Part shown: piece by piece, positions 54,079 to 64,000 of the stretch
How the letters are laid out: every line of letters begins with the position of its first letter
Numbering within the stretch: position 1 is the first letter of the stretch
Origin: Roridomyces roridus
Taxonomy: Eukaryota > Basidiomycota > Agaricomycetes > Agaricales > Mycenaceae
DNA: 64,000 nucleotides
Reading direction: 5' to 3'
Assembly (NCBI GenBank): GCA_029378245.1
Contig: JARKIF010000034.1
Location: 248,001 to 312,000 of the forward strand
Translations under genes and position numbers: made by a program
The notes under the pieces: model-generated
Seen by the model: the letters and a program-made list of their open reading frames with translations, nothing else
What the model was told of the DNA's origin: nothing
The model's database searches: none

Positions 54079-55313
54079 ATGAAGGCCGCCAGTCTCGCCC
54101 TCCTCATTTTCGCCCGCAACGCGCTGTGTCACGGCGGAGACCATGGCGGCGGCATTCAGCCTGGCGAGGATATCAAGGCTTATGCCCAGCGCCACGTATG
54201 TCCATGAGCAGAGTTTTACCTCGTCTCTAATTTCGTTTAGATGGCCACGGAACACCATATGTGCGTCGTGCAACACACGTTCTACTCGCCAGTATACTCA
54301 ACTCACTGCGTCACAGAGACTCGTTCGATCTGAGGAGTTTCTTCCAACTCCACGACCTCAATCGGTAGGCAGGTCCGTGCATAATACCGATTCTCTTCAC
54401 CAACGTGTCACTCCAGGGATGGCTTCTGGGACCGAGAAGAAGTTGAGGCCATATACGGGGTGCACCACGTCTATTCGCAGAAGAAATCAAAGGTGCGTGG
54501 CAGTCGCCTCCCCAAGACTTTTCACATTCATGTTGCAATAGGACGAGGAGGAGCACCAAAAGAAGGCGGACCACATCTCTGGCACAGTATTAAACCTACT
54601 GGACAAGAACAAAGATGGAAAGGTGTCTCCGGAAGAGTTTGAAGCCGTCGGTCTCGACGGGCTACCAAACTTTGACAACATGGGCGCAGAGGGCCACCAC
54701 TACGACATCGAGAGCGAATTCTTCCTCCACCACGAAGAGGAATTCCACTCCACACCAGAGACGCAAACCGACGAGTCGTACAACCACCCCGAGGACCTCG
54801 AGCACTTTGCTCACCACGAGGAAATCGAGCGTAAAGAGGCCATCAAGGAAGCCAAGTACCAAGGCATCTCCGTCGAGGAGGCCCTCCACGCACACGACCC
54901 TCCATCCGAGCAACACGCCCCCGCCCCCTCCGAAGGTGAAGACCTCCCCCAGGACGAACAAGGAGAGGTCCCAGATCCCCTCGTCGAGCCACCGTCATCC
55001 CCAAAGCCTAAAGTGACCCGCGTCACCCCGCCGGAAAAGCAGGCTCCGAACGTCAAGTTTAAAGATGCTAAATCCGAGGGGGACAGCAAGGGCGAGTGGG
55101 GAACTGGGAACGAGGGCTACAAGCCTCCGACCAGGCCTGGCGATAAGATGAGGTACGCCTTGCTTTACCTGTTTTCAGTCTTGCTGACAATCCCATCAGG
55201 AAAAACCTACCATACAAGGTACCGCTTTCCACTCGTGTTGCCCCAAAGCAGAATTTACTGACGGTCAGGAACGTATGCAGTACAAATTCAAGCGGAATTG
55301 GGGTGACTTTTAA
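54079..55313 (+). CDS. Ssp120/nucleobindin-like EF-hand protein of the secretory pathway
   Basis: This calcium-binding protein of the ER-Golgi lumen is related to yeast Ssp120 and animal nucleobindins. Exons are 54079-54195, 54241-54260 (20 nt), 54317-54364, 54417-54492, 54542-55152, 55200-55218 (19 nt) and 55269-55313, giving 311 residues. A signal peptide (MKAASLALLIFARNALCHGG) is followed by HMATEHHIDSFDLRSFF. The first EF hand has loop DLNRDGFWDREE and the second has DKNKDGKVSPEE. The region after them is highly acidic and His-rich (FFLHHEEEFHSTPE; HFAHHEEIERKEAIKEAKYQ). The C-terminus is basic (PYKERMQYKFKRNWGDF). No HDEL-type retention signal is present. Confidence 0.9.
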
Positions 55314-55525
55314 GCTTGCCTCTCTGCCGTTCACCATTGCTTTGAACTCGGATCTTTCCTTATACATGTATTACACCAGCTTTATATTTTCCTTCTTTCA
55401 TTCCTCCAGTCAATGGAATGGTGGTATGCCGCTCACAACTAAGCTATGTACTGTGTTATGAGATCTCGATGTAAGGTAAGTAAAAATGCACGAGTTGTAG
55501 CTAAAATGTATGAGAAAAGACCCTG

Positions 55526-58500
55526 TTACCGTCCGTCAAACATATCGTCCATAATCCCCTTCTCCACTGCGGCCCAGTCGATGTTGCCCGCACTCGCGTA
55601 CATACCCTCATAAGAGGATATACTGACGCTCGAGAAGAACGGCACCAAGTCCCGGATACTGTCAATCTGCCGCACGGAATCCAATAATGGCCTTCGCATT
55701 GGTCGTTGATTACCAAAGGTCGCCAAGAACGCAGCAGGACTGGCGATGAGGCCGTTCATCGCAGACGGCGCCTGCAAGTCCAATTGAATCATCTTATACA
55801 AACAACGGGGAGCGACACTTACCCTGGACTCGGAAACTGGTAGACTGCTCACGATTTCCGCAAGCTGGTCCATCATTGCTTCCGGGAAGCACTCTTCAGG
55901 GCGGTATATTGCGTCCACGGTATCTGTTATGAATATCCATTGATGTCTGGGAGGCGTCAGATCGTATTGGGGAAACAGGCAAAGATATCCTACATTTGGA
56001 ACTCTTCTGATTGCAGCGTGAGTAGCAAATCGAGGCATTTGCTGGCCGAGAGGATGAGCTGCAGATCCTCAGAGCCATCGGGTGGCAGCGTCGTCATCAG
56101 TTGCTCAAATATACGATACTAAACAATCTTGTAAATTAAATATGAAAGGGATGCAATTATGCACGCACCAGTTCCGTCAAGAGAACAGGCCAGAAACTTG
56201 TCAGGTTATGCGCCGACAACCGACAGAGCAGTACTCGGATGCAGAGATACACCTCGCTTTGAACGATGGGTGCGGTGACATTGCGCAAGATATCCACGAG
56301 CTTCTCCTGCACAGACGGCAGCAAGGTCAAGAAGTGGTTCTTGTCCCCGGTGAAAAGCACAAAAGATAATCTCCGAATGTTCAAAGATCGGAGAAGCATC
56401 TCGTACTCTCTGTTGGTGAATATGTTTGCTGAGGGTGCTGTCGCGACTTTGGCTGGGTAGGAAGTGAGTATAATTCATCACAAATAAATAGTATTTACCA
56501 AGCAATTCGGGGAACGCCGTCTTGTCCTGGTCAAACAACGACTTCATGATTGGTTTCCACCGCTCCGCGTCGCCTGCACTGCAGTTGAACAGTCTATTAT
56601 CATTCAGTAGCTCAGTGACCGGTGGTCGCCATGTCTTGAGCGCCGCAGGGATCTTGGTCAATTCTTGGATAATTGTCACAATATCCGTGTCAATATCCAT
56701 CGGTCTGCGGGAGTCAGATGAAAGCCACTCGCTTTCAAAAAAAACGCACCTTGATTTGCCCTTGAAGGCCGGTGTGATTATGTAATAGACGATATTGGTG
56801 CATGAGGCGACAACTTTGTCGTTGTCCATGAGGAATCTCCGCAAACCGGGCAGCGCCGTGGTGGCAATGAACTCAGTTATCTACGGAATTTCAGCATTTG
56901 GACTTTTTGAGATGCAGACAACTGACCTGAGAGGCCAATTCGGCCGAAGGGGGCCGAGGATCCAGAGACGTGACGCTTGCAGAAAGCTTCTCTTCTATGG
57001 GCGGTTGAGCGAAATTCACAGAACAATCGAGAAACTGACCAGGGTTGCGAGGGGCAGGAGACTCTCTTCCGTTGGCGGCTAGTGAGTCTTTCGTTGACCG
57101 CCGAATCCATGAACCCTGATCGTACGCTCTGCTGACAAAGACAACGCAGGTATCCAACAGCTTCCCAAATGTTTCCTGAGAATGTTTGAGCGCAACGTCC
57201 GAGAGAAATGTGGGTCAATGTACCTGCAGCTCCTTCCGTATCCTCCGATCTTCCATCGCGGTGGTCTGGGTGACCTTTTCGGCCAACACCGTCAGGCATC
57301 TAACCAGCAAGTTAGTGAGAGATGTACGGAAGAAGCCAGACAAACCTCAGAGCCGGATAAGTCTGGGGCTTAAACTCTCGCGTACCGCCAAAGAGATCTT
57401 TGACAAGTTGCAAGAATCGTCCCCAGACCTGGAGCGCTATTGGGCCCTCCAACCGTTGCAGATATTGTTCCAGAAACTTGAAAAGAACAGCATCGGTCCT
57501 AGAAATGAATGAGAAAATGAAAGTCTTAATGCAAGAATACTCACAAATCAGGATTGATCGCCTGCTTTTTCGTCTTCTCGGAAACACCAGAAACGCGACA
57601 CGTGATACTTTCGCAGATCATGTGAACAGCACTCTGAGCACTGGCGATTAAAACGTCGACCAGCTCAAACGCCTGCTCGTATGGGACCTGCGACTCCTAT
57701 ACCATAGTGAGCCAGCGTAACATGAAGTAATCAGGAAAGCCTTACCGGGAGCTCCCGATTCCAAAAATCGATGATGGATTCAAAGACCTCCGCCGACTGG
57801 ACACGGAACACGTGCTCGAGGACCCTTCTACACCTCAGTCTGGTTCGGGTGTATACCAGCGACAAGGAATCGTCCTTTGGTGACCACAGCTCTCGGTCTG
57901 ACCATTTCAATGTCGACCAAACCAAGTACAAAACGCGGACGCCCTCGTGTAGAGACCTGTATCCTGGTGATCGGGCCTAGCGCAAGATCAGATATTGCCC
58001 AGGTGCAGTAATTGCGTCTTACCGTGAGCTGCTCATCCACGACGGTGGGATGAGCACTGTCGGACGTAAAAACAGTCGAAACATAGCCAAGAAGGCCGCT
58101 GCCTTCGGCTGCTTTATCCTGCACAGGTTGCTCATCCTCCGAGTGACCCAACTCGGCCGGATAAGCCAAGCTCAGCAAGACGAGTCGTTCGAGGCCCCCA
58201 AGGAGCATGATCAGCTCGGCATCTGTGGCACTGGAGATCAGGTCGTCTGTAAACAACCCATCCTTGAACGTGACGTTCAAGACATCGCCCAAAGACGCCA
58301 ATAACTGTTTGCACATGCATTCGTTGAGGGGGGTAACCACTGCCTGTAAAGCGGGCTGGAACTGCGGTACTGCCATGAGCACAAAGTCGAGCCAGTGTTG
58401 CAGGACTGGGTGGTTCGTAGGCGTTGATATACCGTCCACGAGTGTCTGTATCAACAACGGATTGACCGAACGGGCGCTGGATTCTTGTGACAGGTCTGGG

Positions 58501-61500
58501 CTAGTCGCTGGATCGGGAGAGGCATCGACCTGGCGCGGCCTCAGTTGCTCGTTGCCGGCCGTGGACGCGGATATAAGTGAATGAAGAAGATGTAGCAACT
58601 TGTTCTGTAAATCAAGTCGGGTCCGGTGGATGGAGAAGTATAGTTTGCCAACAACCGCGGCCTCGATGACTTCTACGGTGACAGGGTCAACCTCCCCTCG
58701 CGCAACGATGGCTTGAAGGATGTCAATCGAGGTCGAATGGATAGCAACATTGTTGGGTTGCATGACCGCATCTGACGCAGGCTTGGGCTCCGACTGCAGG
58801 AAACTATCCCGATGTCAATATGCAGTTTCCGGACATTTCGAGTCGCCTCACCGAAGTAAAACCTCGATCAGCACTTCGAGGTAGTTTGGATCAGAATCCG
58901 GAATGCCGGCTAAAAAGTGCCATCAGAATTGCCTTTTTCGGAGTCAAGCCATCATACCAGACTCGACTCGCTGGATTAGACCCTCATGGTGAGACCGCTT
59001 GATCGAGGTACTGCGTGCAGTCTTGGCAAATCCCTGCCCGCCGAAGCGAATAATTGCAAGGAGCATCTCCAAGAGATGGTTGATATAGCGTTGATCGAAG
59101 GAACGCTCGTATAGGAAACCTTGCAGCTCTTTGCCTCGGACTTTGGTAGTATTGGGGATTCGGTGAATCGTTGGGTCCAGCAGATCAAATAGTATTGGAT
59201 CAAGAACTCTGTTCGCGGTTAGATAAAATCGGTTTGGAACGCGAATGTTGCTCACCGAAGATAAGACTTGAGACTGCATCGCATCCACGTCTCTCCAATC
59301 CGACGCAGACAAGGGTCCTCGTTTTTGAGCGTTTCCAGGACGATCATCATGGGCACCTTGAACTTGAAACCAGGCAAAAGGTTGTCCTCTGCAACTTTTC
59401 GTCAGGGAAATCGCACTCCAAAGGAGGAAACGCACCAGTCAGCCTCCACAGAACACCAAACGCCTCATAAGCTTCCTGGACGTTCCGGGATTGAGGAGAG
59501 GTCATCGTCTGCGCCAGAATCGACTCGACATGGGATCGACTGGTCGCACTTTGTAACGCCCATATCAGATTAACCGATCGCACATGATAGACGGCAAAGT
59601 TTGGACGCAGATACTTGAGCAGTCGGTTAACCATCTTGGACATGATGGCTCGCTCATCAACCAACAGTCGCGGATTCAAATTCGGCGTTCCATGTAATGC
59701 GACGATCAAAGAGATAGTTCGGTCCACCATTGTGAAGTTGCAGGACTGACTTGTCATTAGTTAGGAAAATAGGAGACGTCCAGGAGAAGATACCTCATTC
59801 TCCAAAATCGCGAGAACAGCCGAGAGCCATTCTTCTGGATTCCAAACGACGGTGATTGGAGCGTTCAAGCGCCCCACGAGCCGATCTAGAATGTACAGTG
59901 ACTGCGATGACACTTCGCGGAGAGAGCCCGGAGAGTCGCAACCCTCGTTCAAGAAGCGCGAGCAATTTATGCTCAGAGCAACAAGGTTCTGGAACGCAGA
60001 GGCAAAGGGGATCGTAAACGGTCCCGACAACTCGGCAGTCTCCAACTTCGGCTTGAATCCATAGAAGGAGGTCGCGAAGACATAGGGCCGTTGCGACTGA
60101 GCTGCTAGTTGCATCTCGCCACTGAGCTCTGGGCGTTGCATGAGAGCCGCATGAGGGATTTGCCGGAGCATTTCCTCCATCAAAAGTAATGTTTCGCGAA
60201 CTTGAGGCGTCAAAGTTCGCGAGACAGTGCTTTGTATCTGAATCTGCAAGAAACTCGTCAGAACTTTGTTCAAAAAGGTAGCTGGATGCTCACGTCTAAA
60301 AGGTCGGCAAGAGAAGCAAATATGATGGGAAGATGTATGGTTTGGATCTCTTCATCTTGTACGAAATTTCGGAGAATGAATAGCACCATGCGGATTGCCT
60401 ACCCACCGTTCAGCGCAACATTCACAGTGAACAGAAGGTTACCGACCTCGACTCCGGTTGTATGCCCGGTTATCTCGTCAAACACGGCACTCAGCAGCTG
60501 CTTCCAGAGAACAGGAGGTTCTACAGCTTCATAGAGAGTGCTGGCTGTCATCTTGAGCTGAATAAAGAAGTGAGCATCAAAAGCAAAGAAGTAAAAACAC
60601 AATTACATCTTCAGCACCGTCCGGAGACTCGACAAGTTGTTTGACCGCCTTGAAGGAATCAAACACCAAAGTCTCGGTCAACGGCGCTCCGATCTCCCAT
60701 TTGTCCAATAAAGATATGAAGATCTTGAACGGCCGAGACTCTGCGTATTCCCCAGACGGTGCAAACATCTCATCCTAACTCGGAAGTGAGCATCACGAGA
60801 GAAGAAAGAATTGTTTAGTCGCACCTTTAGCGTGCTGCGAAGCAGATCAAGGGCGTGTGTTCGCAGATATGCCATCTGAGGCTCGCTGTGCTCTTCCGGA
60901 CCCAACAGCCACGTATACAACCGGCGATTTAGAGATAGATCCCGGCGCAGCACGACACTGGTCGCAGCACGCATAAGAATAGTGCGGTCGTCGGACTGTG
61001 CTCTGCGTATCGCTGCACTGTCGACGCGCATGGATTGGAGGAGAATATCCAATGCGCCTCGTCGAACAAGGAGATTGTCATCCTCGAGGGCAGCCGAAAA
61101 GGCGCGGATCATCAAACCAATATCCTGGCCAATAATTGCGGTGATATCTGGTACGCGTTTAAATGTTGAAGAGAGTTCAGCACGATATATACCTTCTTCG
61201 GCATTCAAACGAGGTAGGCGACGAGCAAGGAGGTTGAGAGCGGTCCCACGAGCAGAGGGCGTCGTTAGCATCACAAGCCAAATGTTTTGGAAGAAGAAGG
61301 CGGGTGAAACGGTGCCCGAAAGGCGATCGAGGAGGCCGAGGACCTAAGGCTTTCTAAGAGAGTGATACAACGCAGCCCCAGCAGTCTCTCACCTTTTCGA
61401 AAAATTCACCAGTCTCTTCTTCTAGACCAGGAAGGAGTGCAAGGATGAACGACTTCATAACGGGACGTAGTCCTGCTTGTATGGGAAGGTAATGGGTGTC

Positions 61501-62111
61501 GAAGAGGTTCAATAACGCCGGCTAAATGAGAATTAATTCAAGCCTTCTTGGTGAAGCAAGCACACACCTTGACGGATGTCGCCGCGTACTCGAAGAACGG
61601 GAATAAACCAGAGGACCACAGCGCAAGGTCTCGTTGGAGGCCATCCGGCTAACCACAGGTGAACTCCTGCTAAACGCATAGAACACGCCACGTACTCCCA
61701 AGACCGCGAGAATATGCGCGTAGACATCCAATGCACGTTGGTGCACACCCGTCGGCAGCGCCGGATTCAAACACTGCGAGAGCCGTTTCGCAACAACTAA
61801 CTTGCGCGGGATCTCCTTAAACTGCATATACGACTGGAACGTCTGCGGCATGTTGGAACAGTATCCTTCCAGCATATGAAGCGCACACGCACCTTGAGCA
61901 GCTGCTTCAAAAACGCGATACAATCCGCCCATTCCTGCACATTATCAAACGAATTGAGACACCGTTCGACTTGCTGCGTGTATTTTTTGTATTTCGGGTC
62001 TGCGGCAAAGGCTTGCTGGGCGGCAGCTTCCCAGATATCACGAGGGTCAGAAGAAGATGCTTTATGTGAGGCCAGGACGAACCGCGTTCGCTGTTTCTCT
62101 CTGCGAGCCAT
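55526..62111 (-). CDS. DOP1: Dopey family protein (DOP1/DopA), Golgi-endosome traffic
   Basis: This is a very large peripheral membrane protein that works with Mon2/Neo1-type partners at the Golgi and endosomes; DopA controls development in Aspergillus. It starts at ATG 62111 and stops at TAA 55526. About two dozen short introns break it, leaving roughly 1,700 residues. The conserved N-terminal domain is plain: DPKYKKYTQQVERCLNSFDN, EWADCIAFLKQLLK, then SYMQFKEIPRKLVVAKRLSQ and NPALPTGVHQRALDVYAHIL. The middle and C-terminal parts are helical, with leucine-rich stretches as in family members (for example DDNLLVRRGALDILLQSMRV and LQNKLLHLLHSLI). I checked frame continuity at several junctions but not all, so a hidden frame break cannot be excluded. 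It is convergent with the Ssp120-like gene. Confidence 0.88.
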
Positions 62112-62362
62112 TTCTTGATCGAGGTTCCCGTCCCATCGGCGCCGGGGGGCTTAATTGACATTTCAGGCGACCCAGGAGGCCCGAAGGTTCGTTTGGAATG
62201 GAGCCCGAGGTTACTGGCAGAGTTCAGACGTGTAAGTAGGTTATGGCGTTTAGCGGACCAGGTCACGCTTTTGACGTAGTGTCCCTCGATCTACGTGGTG
62301 ACTGTATATTTTCCATCCATTAAGCAGTACAATAACAGGGCTATACGGTAAATTGCGCAGAA

Positions 62363-63724
62363 CTAAGTACCAGGCGGAGCCATCATGTCTGAATCCGCTC
62401 CGTCCGACGGCGGCGCAAGCATAATGTTCCTCATCTTCGAAGGCACTGTAGAACTCGCGCGGGAGGGTGCCGCAGAAACGGTCCGCGACGCGGCCTTGGT
62501 CACACGCGCCTTGCTCTTTGTCGTGGCAGGAGCAGAAGTGGACGTGCTAGGCAACTTGGGCAGCGCGACGGACGACGACTTGAGCTCTCCCGCAGCGAGG
62601 GCAGTCGCAAATGCAGATTCCTTCTCTCCCACCCACGAACGCACTGACCACCGACCGCCCGCAATTCCTCTGATTTCGCGATTGACTGGCCTCCAGCGGC
62701 GCACCTTGGTACCAGACCGGTCGAGTGGCAGACCAGGCGCGAACCCGGTGGTGATTTTGGGAGGAGGCTGGACGGAAAAGGGCTTGGTGGGGAGCGGGTA
62801 TTGCGGGAGAGCAACGTCTTGGAGATTTATGAGCGCCTCCTCGGGTAACGGCCCATTCGAGAACGGAGGGAATGTCTCTGGTGGCTCGGGGGTGTGACCC
62901 TCAAAATGAGCGGTTACCGGAGACGAAGCAGCAGTAACGCTATAGCCGGCTAGAACGAATGAGCGCATGCGGCAGTCAGTTTAAGACAACCCACCTTCGC
63001 TAATAACGTCGGTCTCTTCTGGAGGAGGCATGGGATACAATGCAGCAGCAGCAGCGGCAGAGGCAGCAACGGCGGCAGCAACAGCAACATTCTTGGGCCT
63101 AGAAATAAGGGATCAATGCCACATTCATAAGAATTGAAGGAGAGCTGACTTGGGACCGGGTTTGGCACGAGGACGGGGAACGGCCGGAGGTTTTGTCGCG
63201 GCTTTCTTCTTGGGCGGCGGCTTGGAGCTGGGTCCAGGATCGAGAGGGACGATATTAAGCGGCGGGGGCACGTAACCCACATCTAGGGTTCCCATCTGGC
63301 CTACATGCTGGTGAGCTTTTGCGGCAGAAACTTCAAACCAGCTCTGGGTGGGTGCGAGATTTGTCGGCGCACCAGCTGGGATGATTTTCTCCTTGGCCTT
63401 CTTCTCTTCCTCTGCAGCAACCTTCTTCTCGCTCTTACGCGGCTTGCGCTTCGTGGCCTTTCGTTTCGCAGTCGCGTCGGTGGCAGAGGCCGCGGCAGAA
63501 GCGACTGGAGGAACGACATCAACGTCGTCGATGAGCTGATCTTCCTCGTCCTCCTCGTCGTCTGAGCGTGGGCGCTTGCGGGAAGATGAGGCCTGGGTGG
63601 GGGGCCTCGTGTCCTTTACAACGAGCTTTACTCGTCGTGGTGGAGGAGGAGGGCTAGTAGTATCGAGTATCGAGATAGCAGGTGCATCCATGTCGACATC
63701 TTGTTCTTGCTTGAGATTGTCCAT
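62363..63724 (-). CDS. Basic nuclear protein,: candidate INO80 complex subunit Ies4
   Basis: Three exons, from ATG 63724 to TAG 62363, join in frame across introns near 63100-63150 and 62950-62995. The total is about 420 residues. The N-terminus is acidic then basic, with nuclear localisation-like runs (SSRKRPRSDDEEDEEDQ; KRKATKRKPRKSEKK). The middle is P/A-rich. The best conserved-looking part is VRRWRPVNREIRGIAGGRWS followed by VRSWVGE, a Trp-rich pattern like the C-terminal box of Ies4, a small subunit of the INO80 chromatin remodeller. The rest is low complexity, so the family call rests on that one box and on the size and charge pattern. Confidence 0.5.
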
Positions 63725-63855
63725 CGACTGGAAGAAAGAGACTCGCTGGCCGAGACAGGGCCCAGTCAGGCCCTAAAAAGAATTGAAACATGTGAAGATT
63801 CACACTATCACATCATTGTCAAGCGATGCTTGTGGACGAAGACAAAGTAGACTAT

Positions 63856-64000
63856 TTACACCAGTTGGGCCGACTTTCCCTCGTACCCTTCCCATTTGCC
63901 CAGGCCGTCATTTACGTCCACGAGACGCGTTCCATAGTAAGTATGAGCAGTGGGCCTGACCACGTCCATATCCTTCGTCTTTCCGTCGGAATCCCGTTCC
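63856..64000 (-). CDS. C-terminal end of an unidentified protein (partial)
   Basis: The last 47 residues of a gene that continues past the right edge. The frame ends VVRPTAHTYYGTRLVDVNDG, then LGKWEGYEGKSAQLV and TAA at 63856. Composition looks coding, with an ordered Y/G/W pattern, but no family can be named from this fragment. Its stop lies 131 nt upstream of the start of the Ies4-like gene on the same strand. Confidence 0.55.
   Translation of the reverse strand, partial: ERDSDGKTKDMDVVRPTAHTYYGTRLVDVNDGLGKWEGYEGKSAQLV

Noticed and set aside
1..64000. tRNA, rRNA, CRISPR or complete transposon
   Set aside because: No cloverleaf-like, rRNA-like, spacer-repeat or transposase/reverse-transcriptase signature was noticed by reading; a covariance-model or repeat search would be needed to exclude small or decayed ones.

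Overview
The window looks like nuclear DNA of a filamentous basidiomycete, most likely an Agaricomycete. The coding is dense, with about 26 to 30 genes on both strands. Nearly every gene is cut by 44-65 nt introns with GTRNGY-type donors and CTNA-type branch points, and the families present are typical of mushrooms and their relatives: a FunK1 kinase, a PDR transporter, a fungal Zn2Cys6 factor, an OTT_1508-like deaminase and a TMEM198-type membrane protein. I cannot place the species. All gene models were spliced by eye, using reading-frame continuity across junctions and family motifs.

Layout. 0-7.5 kb: a truncated FunK1 kinase (-), a decayed copy of the 5' part of a Pin1 gene, a small unknown gene, intact Pin1/Ess1 (+), an mARC-like MOSC protein (+) and a USP12/46-type deubiquitinase (+). 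7.7-13.8 kb: an F-box protein (-) and a secreted GH3 beta-glucosidase (+) with a long promoter. 14-21.4 kb: a small unknown gene, a membrane J-domain protein (+), a TMEM198-like protein (-) and a Zn2Cys6 regulator (-). 22.2-24.3 kb: three tandem genes for 108-residue YciI-like proteins with a shared promoter pattern. 24.5-33.6 kb: a compact housekeeping block with ING (+), Fip1 (-), mitochondrial uL10 (-), Bmt5 (-), RAMP4/Ysy6 (+) and Msi1/RBBP4 (-). 33.6-36.5 kb: an unfamiliar protein with five C-x4-C...C-x2-C/H repeats. 36.6-41.1 kb: two tandem deaminase-like genes (-) and a divergent unknown gene (+). 41.5-45.8 kb: a TPR protein and a proline-rich protein (both -). 47.7-53.3 kb: a PDR ABC transporter (-). 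54.1-55.3 kb: an Ssp120/nucleobindin-like protein (+). 55.5-62.1 kb: Dopey/DOP1 (-). 62.4-64 kb: an Ies4-like protein and the end of another gene (both -).

The genes form no single pathway. Common threads are chromatin and mRNA processing (ING, Msi1, Ies4-like, Fip1), the secretory system (RAMP4, DOP1, Ssp120, J-protein) and secreted or exported functions (GH3, PDR pump). The accessory-looking parts are 0-2 kb, 22-24 kb and 36-41.5 kb. There, tandem duplication followed by decay is visible four times: Pin1 fragment, YciI array, deaminase pair and TPR 3' end.

Gene structure is also unusual. At least nine micro-exons of 20 nt or less can be placed by frame, one of only 5 nt. At least six introns have GC-AG ends. 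Three start codons sit directly at or across a splice junction, and two genes overlap head to tail on one strand. Several one-base frame breaks occur between 33.1 and 39.6 kb; they may be real mutations or assembly errors.
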